From Actinomycetota bacterium (lineage in GTDB: Bacteria > Actinomycetota > Geothermincolia > Fen-727 > Anoxymicrobiaceae): a DNA stretch of 39,090 nt. The position numbers and the translations under genes are program-made. This document shows positions 16,283 through 24,039 of the stretch, in pieces. Position 1 is the stretch's first letter. Each line of letters opens with the position of its first letter. The notes under the pieces were generated by a model that searched no databases, was not told where the DNA came from, and saw only the letters and a program-made list of their open reading frames with translations. The stretch lies in contig JAFGMY010000174.1 of assembly GCA_016927325.1 (NCBI GenBank), forward strand, positions 1-39,090, written 5' to 3'.

Positions 16283-17433
16283 TTCTTCTGGAGCTTCATC
16301 CTCATGTCGAAGTAGTTCAGAAGTTCCTGCTTTGAGAGTATCCCCAATATATCATCTTCTTTTACGATAAGTATGAAATCGTTGAAACTTTTCATACTCT
16401 TCATGGCCTCGGTAAGGGGCGTGCCCGGCGGCACTGTCTTTTCAACCGGTATGGGTTTGGATATTCTTCCAGCGTTCAACAGGTCCCATTCCGCGGAGGC
16501 CACTCCTTCGAGGTCCTTTTCGGAGACTATACCCGTAACCGATCCGCCGACTGCAACCGGAAGGACTGGAAGCCTGTATGGCCCGAAATACTGGAGTCGA
16601 AGGTTGGTTAGGGTCGTTTCGGCATCCACGACCGGAACGTCGGTGAACATGATGTCGTCGACTTTCGTATCGGCGGCGGCAAGGTTGTAGAGGGTCTGCT
16701 TGTAACTGGCGTTCGCAAGCAGGTATAGAAAAACCCCGAGGAATATCAGCCATATTCCGGCCACTGTGAAATTCGCGAACAGAAGATACAGGCCACCGGC
16801 GGTCATGACGACAGCCAGTCCTTTGCCGACTATGGTGGATATTCTGGTGGACCTCTTGAGGTCACCGGTCTTTTTCCATATGATCGCGCGGAGAATCCTT
16901 CCACCGTCCATTGGAAAGCCGGGCAACAGGTTAAATATTCCGACCGCGATGTTCAACTCCACCAGGGAGCGCAGGGGAAGCAGTATTACGGTTGAAAGGT
17001 CAAGATAGCTGGCAAGGAACAGCAGGCCGAAAAAAAGCCCCGCGATTACAAAAGATGCACCGGGGCCGGCCGCCGCCATCTTAAACTCCGATCCGGGATC
17101 GGGAACTTCGCCGCTCATCTCCGCTACCCCGCCGAACAGAAATAGCGTGATGCGTTTAACTTCAACCCCGTGCCGCTTTGCGACCAGGCTGTGGGACAGT
17201 TCATGTGCTATCAGGCATACGAAGAACAGCGCTGCGGTTACGGTGCCAGCCGCCCAGGGCCAGATTCCGCCGGGAAATGGTTGATTGAAGCCGCCGGGAT
17301 CGGTGCTGTAAGTTCTGAACAGCTCACCGAAAGATATTGCGAGAAGAAAAAGGATGAGTACCCATGTAATATTAATAACTATGTCGATACCGAATATGCG
17401 GCCGATCTTGAAACCGGAAGATGGCAACGGCAC
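16279..17433 (-). CDS. Site-2-type M50 metalloprotease with CBS pair
   Basis: 384 residues. The GTG start at 17433 has AGGAG about five bases upstream. The membrane part carries the zinc motif HELSH (77-81) and the third ligand in NLLPGFPMDGG (Asp176), with about six membrane segments. A pair of CBS domains fills residues 255-380. This is the SpoIVFB/Rip-like group of intramembrane proteases, in which CBS domains are thought to sense nucleotides and gate cleavage of membrane-bound anti-sigma factors or similar substrates. It sits 15 bases after the PfkB stop and overlaps the ThiF-like gene, so it is part of the same transcript. The substrate is unknown. Confidence 0.9.
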   Translation of the reverse strand: MPLPSSGFKIGRIFGIDIVINITWVLILFLLAISFGELFRTYSTDPGGFNQPFPGGIWPWAAGTVTAALFFVCLIAHELSHSLVAKRHGVEVKRITLFLFGGVAEMSGEVPDPGSEFKMAAAGPGASFVIAGLFFGLLFLASYLDLSTVILLPLRSLVELNIAVGIFNLLPGFPMDGGRILRAIIWKKTGDLKRSTRISTIVGKGLAVVMTAGGLYLLFANFTVAGIWLIFLGVFLYLLANASYKQTLYNLAAADTKVDDIMFTDVPVVDAETTLTNLRLQYFGPYRLPVLPVAVGGSVTGIVSEKDLEGVASAEWDLLNAGRISKPIPVEKTVPPGTPLTEAMKSMKSFNDFILIVKEDDILGILSKQELLNYFDMRMKLQKK

Positions 17434-17448
17434 TATCTCCTGTCCTGG

Positions 17449-18351
17449 CTAGAAGCGAGTCAGTTCCTTCAGCTCTTCGTAACGCTTTTTTATCTCATCC
17501 CACGTGAGTGACGACATTCTTTCGACGCTGAACTGCTCCACGCAATATGAAGCCATCACAGTGCCGTACATAACGGCCTGCCTTACTGCGGACTCACCGG
17601 TCTCTCCCGATTTCGCCAGGTAACCCATGAAACCTCCTGCAAACGAGTCCCCCGCCCCGGTGGGGTCGAAAACCGATTCTAGGGGGTAGGCGGGTGCGCT
17701 GAAGACCTTTGCGCCGGTGAAAAGAAGGGCTCCATGCTCCCCTTTCTTCACGATTATGGAATCCGGCCCTCCCATTTCCCGTATTTTACGGGCGGCCTTG
17801 ATCAGGTTCGGCTCGCCGGCGAGTTCCCGGCACTCTGAATCGTTGAGCACCATAATGTCTACGCGGCTCATCATTTCGAGGAGCTCCACTCTTTTTCCCT
17901 CGATCCAGAAGTTCATGGTGTCGCAGGCGGTAAGCCGGGGGTTTTCGACCTGGTCAAGAACGGAGAGCTGCAGCATGGGGTCGATATTAGCGAGGAAAAC
18001 CAGTTCGGTGTTCGAAAGCCTTTCGGGAATCTTCGGGTCGAACTTCTCGAGTACGTTCAACCTGGTTTCGAGTGTTTCCCTTTCGTTGAGGTCATAGCCG
18101 TATTCACCGGACCACCTGAAGGTTTCACCATCGAGGATGGAAACCGCGGAGGTGTCGATGCCCCTTTCCTCGAGGTACTTAAGATGCCCGGGAGGGAAAT
18201 CCTGCCCGACCACCGCCACGATGGCGACATCAGTAAAAAATGACGCCGCCAGTGAAAAATAGGTGGCGGAGCCGCCGAGTGCATCCCTGGCTTCCCCGAA
18301 AGGAGTTTTTACATCGTCCAGTGCAACCGTTCCAACAACTATTATTCCCAC
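17449..18351 (-). CDS. PfkB-family carbohydrate/nucleoside kinase
   Basis: 300 residues from GTG 18351, which has GGGAGA six bases upstream and leaves a 20-base gap after mtnP. An ATG at 18390 would overlap mtnP and lacks a ribosome site. The N-terminus GIIVVGTVALDDVKTPFG with GGSATYFSLAASFF and the later DPTGAGDSFAGGF (catalytic Asp in GAGD) place it in PfkB, in the ribokinase-group-C type. Lying directly after mtnP, it may phosphorylate a sugar or nucleoside made in purine or methylthioadenosine salvage; that role is inference from position. Confidence 0.88.
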   Translation of the reverse strand: MGIIVVGTVALDDVKTPFGEARDALGGSATYFSLAASFFTDVAIVAVVGQDFPPGHLKYLEERGIDTSAVSILDGETFRWSGEYGYDLNERETLETRLNVLEKFDPKIPERLSNTELVFLANIDPMLQLSVLDQVENPRLTACDTMNFWIEGKRVELLEMMSRVDIMVLNDSECRELAGEPNLIKAARKIREMGGPDSIIVKKGEHGALLFTGAKVFSAPAYPLESVFDPTGAGDSFAGGFMGYLAKSGETGESAVRQAVMYGTVMASYCVEQFSVERMSSLTWDEIKKRYEELKELTRF

Positions 18352-18371
18352 TCGTTCTCTCCCAGTTCTAA

Positions 18372-19250
18372 TTATTCCGACGGAATCCATTTGTCTACTA
18401 ACACCCGGAGTTCCCGCAAGGTGCCCTCATTCATCATTTCTCTGGCGGTGACGATCGCACCTCCAAGCGCGTCTCTGCACATGCAGTTCCTTTCACGCGG
18501 TATCCTGGTTATTACATCTTTGACTATTTCCCTGGCCGCGTCCGCGTTCTTCATGAGGTTCTCGATGATCAGGTCGCCGGTGACGTCTTCCGCGTCCTCT
18601 TTCCAGACGTCGTAGTCGGTGACCAGGGCGAGGGACGCGTAACAGATCTCCGCTTCCCTGCACAGCTTGGCTTCGGTCGCGCCGGTCATGCCGATTATGT
18701 CGACACCCCAGCTTCTGTAGATTTTCGATTCCGCCCTTGTGGAGAACGCGGGGCCGTCGATACAGATATAGGTGCCCCCCATGTGGACCGTTACATCCGC
18801 TTTCCCGCAGCTTTCATGAAGCGCCTCGCTCAGGACCGGGCAGACGGGGTCCGCGAAGTTAACGTGTACCGCCGGGGAACCGGTGAAGAAACTGCAGGCC
18901 CTCCTCCGGGTATTATCATAAAACTGGTCGGGGATCACGATATCACGCGGGCGGTACTTCTCTTTCATGCTCCCCACGGCGCTGATAGAGATCAGGGTGT
19001 CAACGCCCAGGGCTTTAAAGCCGTAAATATTAGCCCTGAAGTTCACGCCGGGAGCGGGGTAACGGTGTCCCCGGCCGTGGCGCGGGTGGAAAATTACTTC
19101 AGTCCCTTCGAGAATTCCCCTGAAGTAGAGGTCGGACGGCTCCCCGAAGGGGGTCTCAACTGCTATTTCTTCAATTATATGAAGACCGGGGATTTCGTAG
19201 ATTCCCGTACCGCCTGTAATGCCGATAAATGTCTTATTCTCATTGTCCAT
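18372..19250 (-). CDS. mtnP: 5'-methylthioadenosine phosphorylase
   Basis: 292 residues, ATG start at 19250 with GGAGG about six bases upstream. It is a PNP/MTAP family enzyme with IGITGGTGIYEI (phosphate-binding start), HPRHGRGHRYPAPGVNFRANI, LISISAVGS, YICIDGPAFSTRAES and IIGMTGATEAKLCREAEICYA, close to the MTAP pattern in which MT(N/G) precedes the base-contact region. It splits methylthioadenosine, a by-product of polyamine or quorum-signal synthesis, to adenine and methylthioribose-1-phosphate. S-methyl-inosine phosphorylase activity cannot be excluded. It heads the cluster with PfkB, M50 and ThiF genes. Confidence 0.92.
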   Translation of the reverse strand: MDNENKTFIGITGGTGIYEIPGLHIIEEIAVETPFGEPSDLYFRGILEGTEVIFHPRHGRGHRYPAPGVNFRANIYGFKALGVDTLISISAVGSMKEKYRPRDIVIPDQFYDNTRRRACSFFTGSPAVHVNFADPVCPVLSEALHESCGKADVTVHMGGTYICIDGPAFSTRAESKIYRSWGVDIIGMTGATEAKLCREAEICYASLALVTDYDVWKEDAEDVTGDLIIENLMKNADAAREIVKDVITRIPRERNCMCRDALGGAIVTAREMMNEGTLRELRVLVDKWIPSE

Positions 19251-19357
19251 TTGAACCTCCAGAGCCAGTCACGAAACAAGGACGCGCGCGCATAGACTAT
19301 CTTAATGGAAAGTGGGCATAAACAGTGATTAATCTTGCCGCAATCAAGGGGAACGGG

Positions 19358-19678
19358 TCAAGATGCCTTTTTTGTGGGCTTATCCGATTTTTCGCCGGAG
19401 GCCTTTACGGGCTTGTCGCTTTTCTTGTCCTTCGGGGCCTCGTCGGACTTTTTCTCTTCCGGTTTCGTTTCCTTGGTCTGGGGCATCCTTGATTCGTTGC
19501 TGCTGTTCCTCGCGTCGGTAGCGTAGAATCCCGAACCCTTGAATACTATTCCCACAGGGTGAAACACCCGGCGCACCTCTCCGCCGCAGTATTTGCAAGA
19601 CTCCACCGAATCGTTGATACCGTGGGTCTCCTCGAAGCTCCTGTTGCATTTTTTACACTTGTATTCGTATCTCGGCAC
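19358..19678 (-). CDS. FmdB-family zinc-ribbon protein
   Basis: 106 residues, GTG start at 19678 with GAGAGG upstream. The first 60 residues are the FmdB ribbon: MPRYEYKCKKCNRSFEE, then SCKYCGGEVRRVFHPVGIVFKGSGFY, with four zinc cysteines in two CxxC pairs. The rest is a charged, low-complexity tail rich in Lys, Glu, Asp, Ser and Pro. The family is named from the formamidase regulator, but its general role is unknown. It lies 107 bases upstream of mtnP on the same strand. Confidence 0.9.
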   Translation of the reverse strand: MPRYEYKCKKCNRSFEETHGINDSVESCKYCGGEVRRVFHPVGIVFKGSGFYATDARNSSNESRMPQTKETKPEEKKSDEAPKDKKSDKPVKASGEKSDKPTKKAS

Positions 19679-19796
19679 GTCAATAACCTCTCACGTATTT
19701 TGATCGGAAAAAAGTGAAAAAACTAAAATTTCCTGGTCAATCGTGGCCCTTCCGGGAGCAGTAAAATAATACTACACAGTTTCTACCGGTTCAATG

Positions 19797-19815
19797 TCAT
19801 GCCCACACGGCATGA
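19797..19815. repeat. Short hairpin between divergent genes
   Basis: TCATGCC and GGCATGA pair around a 5-base loop. No T tract follows on either strand. It may be a protein-binding site between fmdB and the cyclase gene. Confidence 0.4.
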
Positions 19816-19831
19816 AAAATACAAGGCATTC

Positions 19832-19862
19832 TTGAACAGTATAAAGTAATATTAGTTATAGT
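19832..19862 (+). promoter_or_regulatory. Possible promoter of the diguanylate cyclase gene
   Basis: TTGAAC (19832-19837) and TATAGT (19857-19862) are 19 bases apart, about 60 bases before the start codon. The spacing is long but tolerable. Confidence 0.35.
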
Positions 19863-19922
19863 AAACAGCATTTATCGGGATCTCTTCAACAGAGAGGTCA
19901 GGCAGGGGAGCGGTGATACCTG

Positions 19923-21398
19923 GTGTCCCGGGGGAAAATACTGCTGGCGGATGATAACAAACTTGTAGTAAAGGTGACTTCCGCGATACTTGAAAGCGCC
20001 GACTATGAGGTTATCGTCGCGTGGGACGGCATGGAGGCGATCAACAAGGCCTACATCGAGCAGCCCGACCTCGTTATTCTCGACATAGAGATGCCCAAGA
20101 TAAACGGGTACCAGGTCTGCCGCTTGTTGAAGGACGACGAACTCACATGCGAAATCCCGATAATAATGCTTACCGGAAAAGACCATAAAGCTGACATGTT
20201 CTGGGGGATGAAGACCGGTGCGGACCGTTATATCACCAAAGGTTTCAAGCCCGAGCAGCTCTTATCAGCCATCAGCGAGCAGTTCGAGAAAATAAACGAG
20301 GAAGAACGTGAAACAAAGAAGAGCGATATCCCGGCCAAGATGATAAAGGAAGAGGGCGTGCTGAGCCGGACGATCGATCTCCTTGACTCCAAGCTTTTCG
20401 CGTCGACACTCTTAAATGAACTGAGCGGTCTCTTGAGTTCGCAGGAGGACTACAGGGAAACGATATGGTCGGCTATGGAGGTGCTGTCCCATGTGATCGA
20501 AAGCACCCTCGAAATTGTAGTCCTGTTTTCCGAGGGTGAGATGGTGGTGCGGGTCAACGGCAAGATTAACAGAGCGGCACTGGAGAACATCAAAAGCGAA
20601 GTGCTCGAACTCGCCGACAGCTACGGGCTGGAGCCGGAAACACACCGAAAGATATCGGTAACCGTACAGGGAGAAGACAGAATCATCGAAGACGGAGAGG
20701 GTGAAGAGCCGGACGGTTTTTCCACCGTGCATATACCGATGCTTTCCCGCAGGGCGGTGATCGGAGTGCTTGCCGTTTCAAACCCCAGAAGTTCGGTCTT
20801 TATAAGGGAAGCCGAGTCGATATTAAAGATGGTGCAGAACCAGGTTACGATTGTGATCGACAACGCGCGGCTTTATGAGGCCGCCCGGCAACTCGCCATC
20901 ACCGACGGGCTGACCAGGATCTATAACCACCGGTTTTTCCAGGAGCTTTTCGAGAAGGAGTTCAAGAGGGCCAACCGGTACAATACTATATTCAGTTTCA
21001 TCATGCTCGATATCGACCGTTTCAAGAGGATCAACGATACCTATGGACACCTGTGCGGCGATGAGATACTAAAAGACCTCGCCCGGCTTATAAAGCACTG
21101 CCTGCGGTCAGTCGATATCGTCGCGAGGTATGGCGGCGAGGAGTTCGCCATACTGTTGCCTGAGACCAATGCGCCGGAGGCTTTCCAGACCGCCGAGAGA
21201 ATACGCAGAGCGGTCGAAGAGTTTGTGTTCATGGGTAACGGCAATACCGAGAAAGGTCTTAAGATTACGGTCAGCCAGGGCGTCACCACCTATCCCTCCG
21301 GCGGGGTGGACGACCGTTTCGATGTGATCGCCAAAGCGGATGAAGCAATGTACAGGGCGAAGGACGCCGGCAGAAACAAGGTAATGGCCGCCGAATGA
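19923..21398 (+). CDS. Response regulator REC-GAF-GGDEF diguanylate cyclase
   Basis: 491 residues, GTG start at 19923 with a weak GGTGA site. A CheY-like receiver (5-122) has the acidic pair DD, phospho-acceptor Asp54 in VILDIEMPK, and Lys in ITKGF. A GAF-like middle (about 150-325) precedes the cyclase domain (330-491), with FIMLDIDRFKRINDTYGH and an intact active site RYGGEEF. An RxxD I-site (RSVD) lies exactly five residues before GGEEF, so product inhibition by c-di-GMP is expected. It should be an active, phosphorylation-controlled c-di-GMP synthase. No sensor kinase is next to it. Confidence 0.93.
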   Translation: MSRGKILLADDNKLVVKVTSAILESADYEVIVAWDGMEAINKAYIEQPDLVILDIEMPKINGYQVCRLLKDDELTCEIPIIMLTGKDHKADMFWGMKTGADRYITKGFKPEQLLSAISEQFEKINEEERETKKSDIPAKMIKEEGVLSRTIDLLDSKLFASTLLNELSGLLSSQEDYRETIWSAMEVLSHVIESTLEIVVLFSEGEMVVRVNGKINRAALENIKSEVLELADSYGLEPETHRKISVTVQGEDRIIEDGEGEEPDGFSTVHIPMLSRRAVIGVLAVSNPRSSVFIREAESILKMVQNQVTIVIDNARLYEAARQLAITDGLTRIYNHRFFQELFEKEFKRANRYNTIFSFIMLDIDRFKRINDTYGHLCGDEILKDLARLIKHCLRSVDIVARYGGEEFAILLPETNAPEAFQTAERIRRAVEEFVFMGNGNTEKGLKITVSQGVTTYPSGGVDDRFDVIAKADEAMYRAKDAGRNKVMAAE

Positions 21399-21582
21399 CG
21401 ATCCCCTGTCAGGCTCAACTTCTAAGCTTTACTTTAAGGGTATGCAAAAGCCCGGTTTCGAATTTCCCGCCTTGAAGTTTCAGGGAGGACTTTTTCGCTT
21501 TCAGCCGTAAAAGTCTAAGACCAAAGAGAAAAGGATAATAAGATAGTTGCGGCCTTAAGACGAACCTCCTGGGTTGAATAAA

Positions 21583-22860
21583 ATGAAGCTGAATAAGAGA
21601 GTTCCGATTATTGCGATAGTAGTAGTTTCAGTTATTTTGCCCTGGGCCGCGGCCGCTAATGCGTCATTCTTTTTAAAGCGGGACCGGGACATTATTATCC
21701 GATTAACCTGGGATTCCGATGTGGACCTGGATCTCCACGTTACGGGTCTTGATCCGGATGGTGAAAGGTTTCATATCTGCTACCGGAACAGGCTGGGGCA
21801 CGGTTGTGAGTATGAAAAGGACGCTGCCCGGGGTGGCAAAGCCGAAACGGTAATGATTGCGGACTGGAATCACGGGCCGTACCAGGTTTATGTGCACGAC
21901 TATTCCAGCAGAGAAATCGGAGGAAGCGAAGTTCTGGCCTGCTCCGGGGCGACGGTGAAGATATTTGAAGGCGCGGAACTCAAGCACGTCTTTGCCGTCC
22001 CTCAAGACCGTTATGGAAACCTCTGGGGTGTTTGCGCGCTTTACGGGGGTGTCGTTACGCTTATAAACGAAATGACTTTTGAGGACAAGCCCGGCCTGGT
22101 GGGAAGAGACCCCTTGAGCACTCTGCTGCCGGGGGATATTATAATGGGCACCCCGCCGGACACCAATATTCCAACCAGGTGGAGCCATGTTGCCATGTAT
22201 GTGGGAGATGGAAGGGTCGTCGAAGCTTACGGCACGTCCATCCCGGTCGAGTCTTTTTCCATTGAGGACTGGAAATATCCCGGAATGTCATACGCTTCCT
22301 ACTACAGGGTGACATCCGCGGACGACGGCATACGCGCGAAAGCCATCCGGTTTGTCGAGAGGCAGGTGAAAATGGAGGCGCCTTACGATATCGGGTTTCA
22401 TTCGAAGCAGGCTGATGGCGGTTCCTGGTACTGCACCGAACTTGTCTGGGCCGCGTATATGCACGCCAGCGACGGGGCTATAAACATTGAACAGTCGCCC
22501 GACCCTCTCGGGGTATATCCGTGGGAAATCGAACATAGCGGTGAGACCGCACTGGTCGGAGGCCATTACGAGGAATCACCGAACCGCAACTGGCTGCAGA
22601 TGGGTTACGTGGGTCTGAAAAGGCTCTTCCAGTATGTACTGGTGCCGGCGGGCGGAAAGTTGATCGTGTCCTTTGCGGATATTAGTGATAAACCCGCGTT
22701 TATCCTCTTTTTCTTCCTATGCTTCAGTGTGATATATGTTGAAAGAAAAAAGGGGCCTTTCGAAACTATCCCCGATGCCTTCGTATCATCGAGATACACA
22801 ATGGCGGGTTTTCGGTTCCGTAAATCGAAGTACGCGCCTTGCTCCACGGAAGAGGGTTAA
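21583..22860 (+). CDS. Secreted DUF2135-like plus YiiX/NlpC-P60-type papain-fold amidase
   Basis: 425 residues from ATG 21583 (a TTG nine bases upstream is also possible; neither has a clear ribosome site). A signal peptide ends near AAANAS. Residues about 35-130 resemble DUF2135/YfaP (DSDVDLDLHVTGLDPDGE). The second half is a permuted papain-like domain: LLPGDIIMGTPPD, WSHVAMYVGDGRVVEAYG with His202, and YCTELVWAAYMHA with the likely nucleophile Cys284. A hydrophobic segment near the C-terminus (PAFILFFFLCFSVIYVERKK) suggests a tail anchor, leaving a short basic cytoplasmic end. Relatives cut peptide or ester bonds in wall or lipid substrates. The fusion with a DUF2135-like domain is unusual. 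Confidence 0.8.
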   Translation: MKLNKRVPIIAIVVVSVILPWAAAANASFFLKRDRDIIIRLTWDSDVDLDLHVTGLDPDGERFHICYRNRLGHGCEYEKDAARGGKAETVMIADWNHGPYQVYVHDYSSREIGGSEVLACSGATVKIFEGAELKHVFAVPQDRYGNLWGVCALYGGVVTLINEMTFEDKPGLVGRDPLSTLLPGDIIMGTPPDTNIPTRWSHVAMYVGDGRVVEAYGTSIPVESFSIEDWKYPGMSYASYYRVTSADDGIRAKAIRFVERQVKMEAPYDIGFHSKQADGGSWYCTELVWAAYMHASDGAINIEQSPDPLGVYPWEIEHSGETALVGGHYEESPNRNWLQMGYVGLKRLFQYVLVPAGGKLIVSFADISDKPAFILFFFLCFSVIYVERKKGPFETIPDAFVSSRYTMAGFRFRKSKYAPCSTEEG

Positions 22861-22889
22861 CAGTCACAGTGTTGATTGAAGGCCGCGCG

Positions 22890-22901
22890 GGAAGATCTTC
22901 C
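22890..22901. promoter_or_regulatory. Palindromic operator candidate upstream of cysK
   Basis: GGAAGATCTTCC is a perfect 12-bp palindrome, flanked by GGCC on both sides (22881-22884, 22901-22904). It covers the -35 position of the promoter at 22919, as a repressor site would. Confidence 0.45.
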
Positions 22902-22916
22902 GGCCTATGCATTTCA

Positions 22917-22924
22917 TGTATAAT
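22917..22924 (+). promoter_or_regulatory. Extended -10 promoter of the cysteine synthase gene
   Basis: TGTATAAT (22917-22924) is a perfect extended -10 element with little -35 similarity. It predicts transcription from about 22931 and a leader of about 23 bases. Confidence 0.55.
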
Positions 22925-22953
22925 TCAACGCATATCAGTCGGAGGTACTTCTC

Positions 22954-23874
22954 TTGAAGAAAATATCAAAGGGCGCGCTTGAACTTATAGGCAATACTCC
23001 TCTCGTGGAGATAAAGAAGCTGAACCCCAATCCGGATGTGACGATACTGGCAAAGCTGGAAGGGTTCAATCCGTGCAGTTCCGTCAAGGACAGGATAGCC
23101 CTTTGCATGATAGAAGGCGCTGAGAGGCGGGGGGAGTTGACGCCGGGGAAAGTAATCCTTGAACCGACCAGCGGCAACACCGGGATCGGGCTCGCCATGG
23201 TCAGCTGTGTCAAGAGCTACGAACTGAAAATAGTAATGCCTGAAACCATGAGCGTCGAGCGCCGGCAGGTGCTGAAAGCATTTGGGGCGGAACTGGTGGT
23301 GACTCCCGGCGAAGAGGGAATGAACGGGGCGATTGAGGTGGCGCGGGCAATGGCCGAGGATGACAAGTATTACATGCCGGACCAGTTCGCCAATGAGGAC
23401 AACGTATTGGCGCACTACGAGGGTACCGGTCAGGAGATACTGGAGGCTACTGGCGGGGTGGACGTCTTCGTGGCGGGCATCGGCACCGGCGGGACGATAA
23501 TGGGGGTATCCAGAAAGCTTCGCGAAAGGGACCCCGGTCTCAAGGTTGTGGCTGTCGAACCTTTCCCGAACTCTCGGATACAGGGCCTCAGGAACCTTGG
23601 CGATTATGTTCCCCCTATAGTCGATATCTCCACTTTCAACGAGAAAGTAAATGTTGACGACAGGTCTTCGTTCAGGATGTCCAGGCAGCTTGTCAATGAG
23701 GAAGGCCTGTTTGTGGGAATATCGAGCGGGGCCGCAATGTGCGAGGCTTATCACCAGGCTTCAAAGCTGGAGGCCGGTACCATAGTGGTGGTGTTCCCCG
23801 ACAGGGGCGACCGGTACCTCTCGACCGAGTGTTTCAGCCATCAGCGCAACGACGTTCCTGTTCAGGATATATAA
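22954..23874 (+). CDS. cysK: Cysteine synthase (O-acetylserine sulfhydrylase type)
   Basis: 306 residues, TTG start at 22954 with GGAGGT (22941-22946) eight bases upstream. It is a fold-type II PLP enzyme: LIGNTPLVEIKKL, the PLP lysine Lys45 in SSVKDRI, the substrate loop EPTSGNTGIG, the phosphate loop GIGTGGT, and EGLFVGISSGAAM. It joins sulfide to O-acetylserine (or O-phosphoserine) to form cysteine. The start, motifs and length match CysK better than CysM, though close homologues also act on O-phosphoserine or as cystathionine synthase. It is single and has its own promoter. Confidence 0.9.
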   Translation: MKKISKGALELIGNTPLVEIKKLNPNPDVTILAKLEGFNPCSSVKDRIALCMIEGAERRGELTPGKVILEPTSGNTGIGLAMVSCVKSYELKIVMPETMSVERRQVLKAFGAELVVTPGEEGMNGAIEVARAMAEDDKYYMPDQFANEDNVLAHYEGTGQEILEATGGVDVFVAGIGTGGTIMGVSRKLRERDPGLKVVAVEPFPNSRIQGLRNLGDYVPPIVDISTFNEKVNVDDRSSFRMSRQLVNEEGLFVGISSGAAMCEAYHQASKLEAGTIVVVFPDRGDRYLSTECFSHQRNDVPVQDI

Positions 23875-23876
23875 AA

Positions 23877-23935
23877 CCGGCAGTGTCCCATGTTTCGTAA
23901 TACACCGGCATCATTGAAGACGGCACCGGTCAAAC
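23877..23935 (-). repeat. Diverged copy of the 70-bp dispersed repeat
   Basis: Read on the minus strand, this segment aligns with the tandem repeats at 32493-32632. It shares GTGTCCCATGT, TTCGTAAT and CCGGTCAAAC (plus-strand words), with two 2-base gaps. Its internal hairpin (23898-23903 with 23908-23913) keeps six pairs, two of them G-U. It begins directly after the cysK stop codon. Confidence 0.7.
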
Positions 23936-23995
23936 CATACTGATTCCAACTCCTGACTCCTGAATTCTAAATTCCTGTCCCCCTCCCATTTTCTC

Positions 23996-24024
23996 TTGAC
24001 GGTGTGCCTGCTTTGCTATATTAT
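23996..24024 (+). promoter_or_regulatory. Promoter of the pseudokinase gene
   Basis: TTGACG (23996-24001) and TATTAT (24019-24024) are 17 bases apart. Transcription would start near 24031, nine bases ahead of ATG 24040. It therefore rules out the GTG start at 24004. Confidence 0.6.
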
Positions 24025-24039
24025 TCAAGCAGAGCAACC

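Noticed and set aside
21399-21582. c-di-GMP riboswitch between the diguanylate cyclase and the amidase gene
   Set aside because: GCAAAAGCC is suggestive, but the GEMM core and receptor motifs are absent.
23947-23980. CRISPR-like or minisatellite array (ACTCCTG and AATTC words)
   Set aside because: Only two or three degenerate short units, without spacers.
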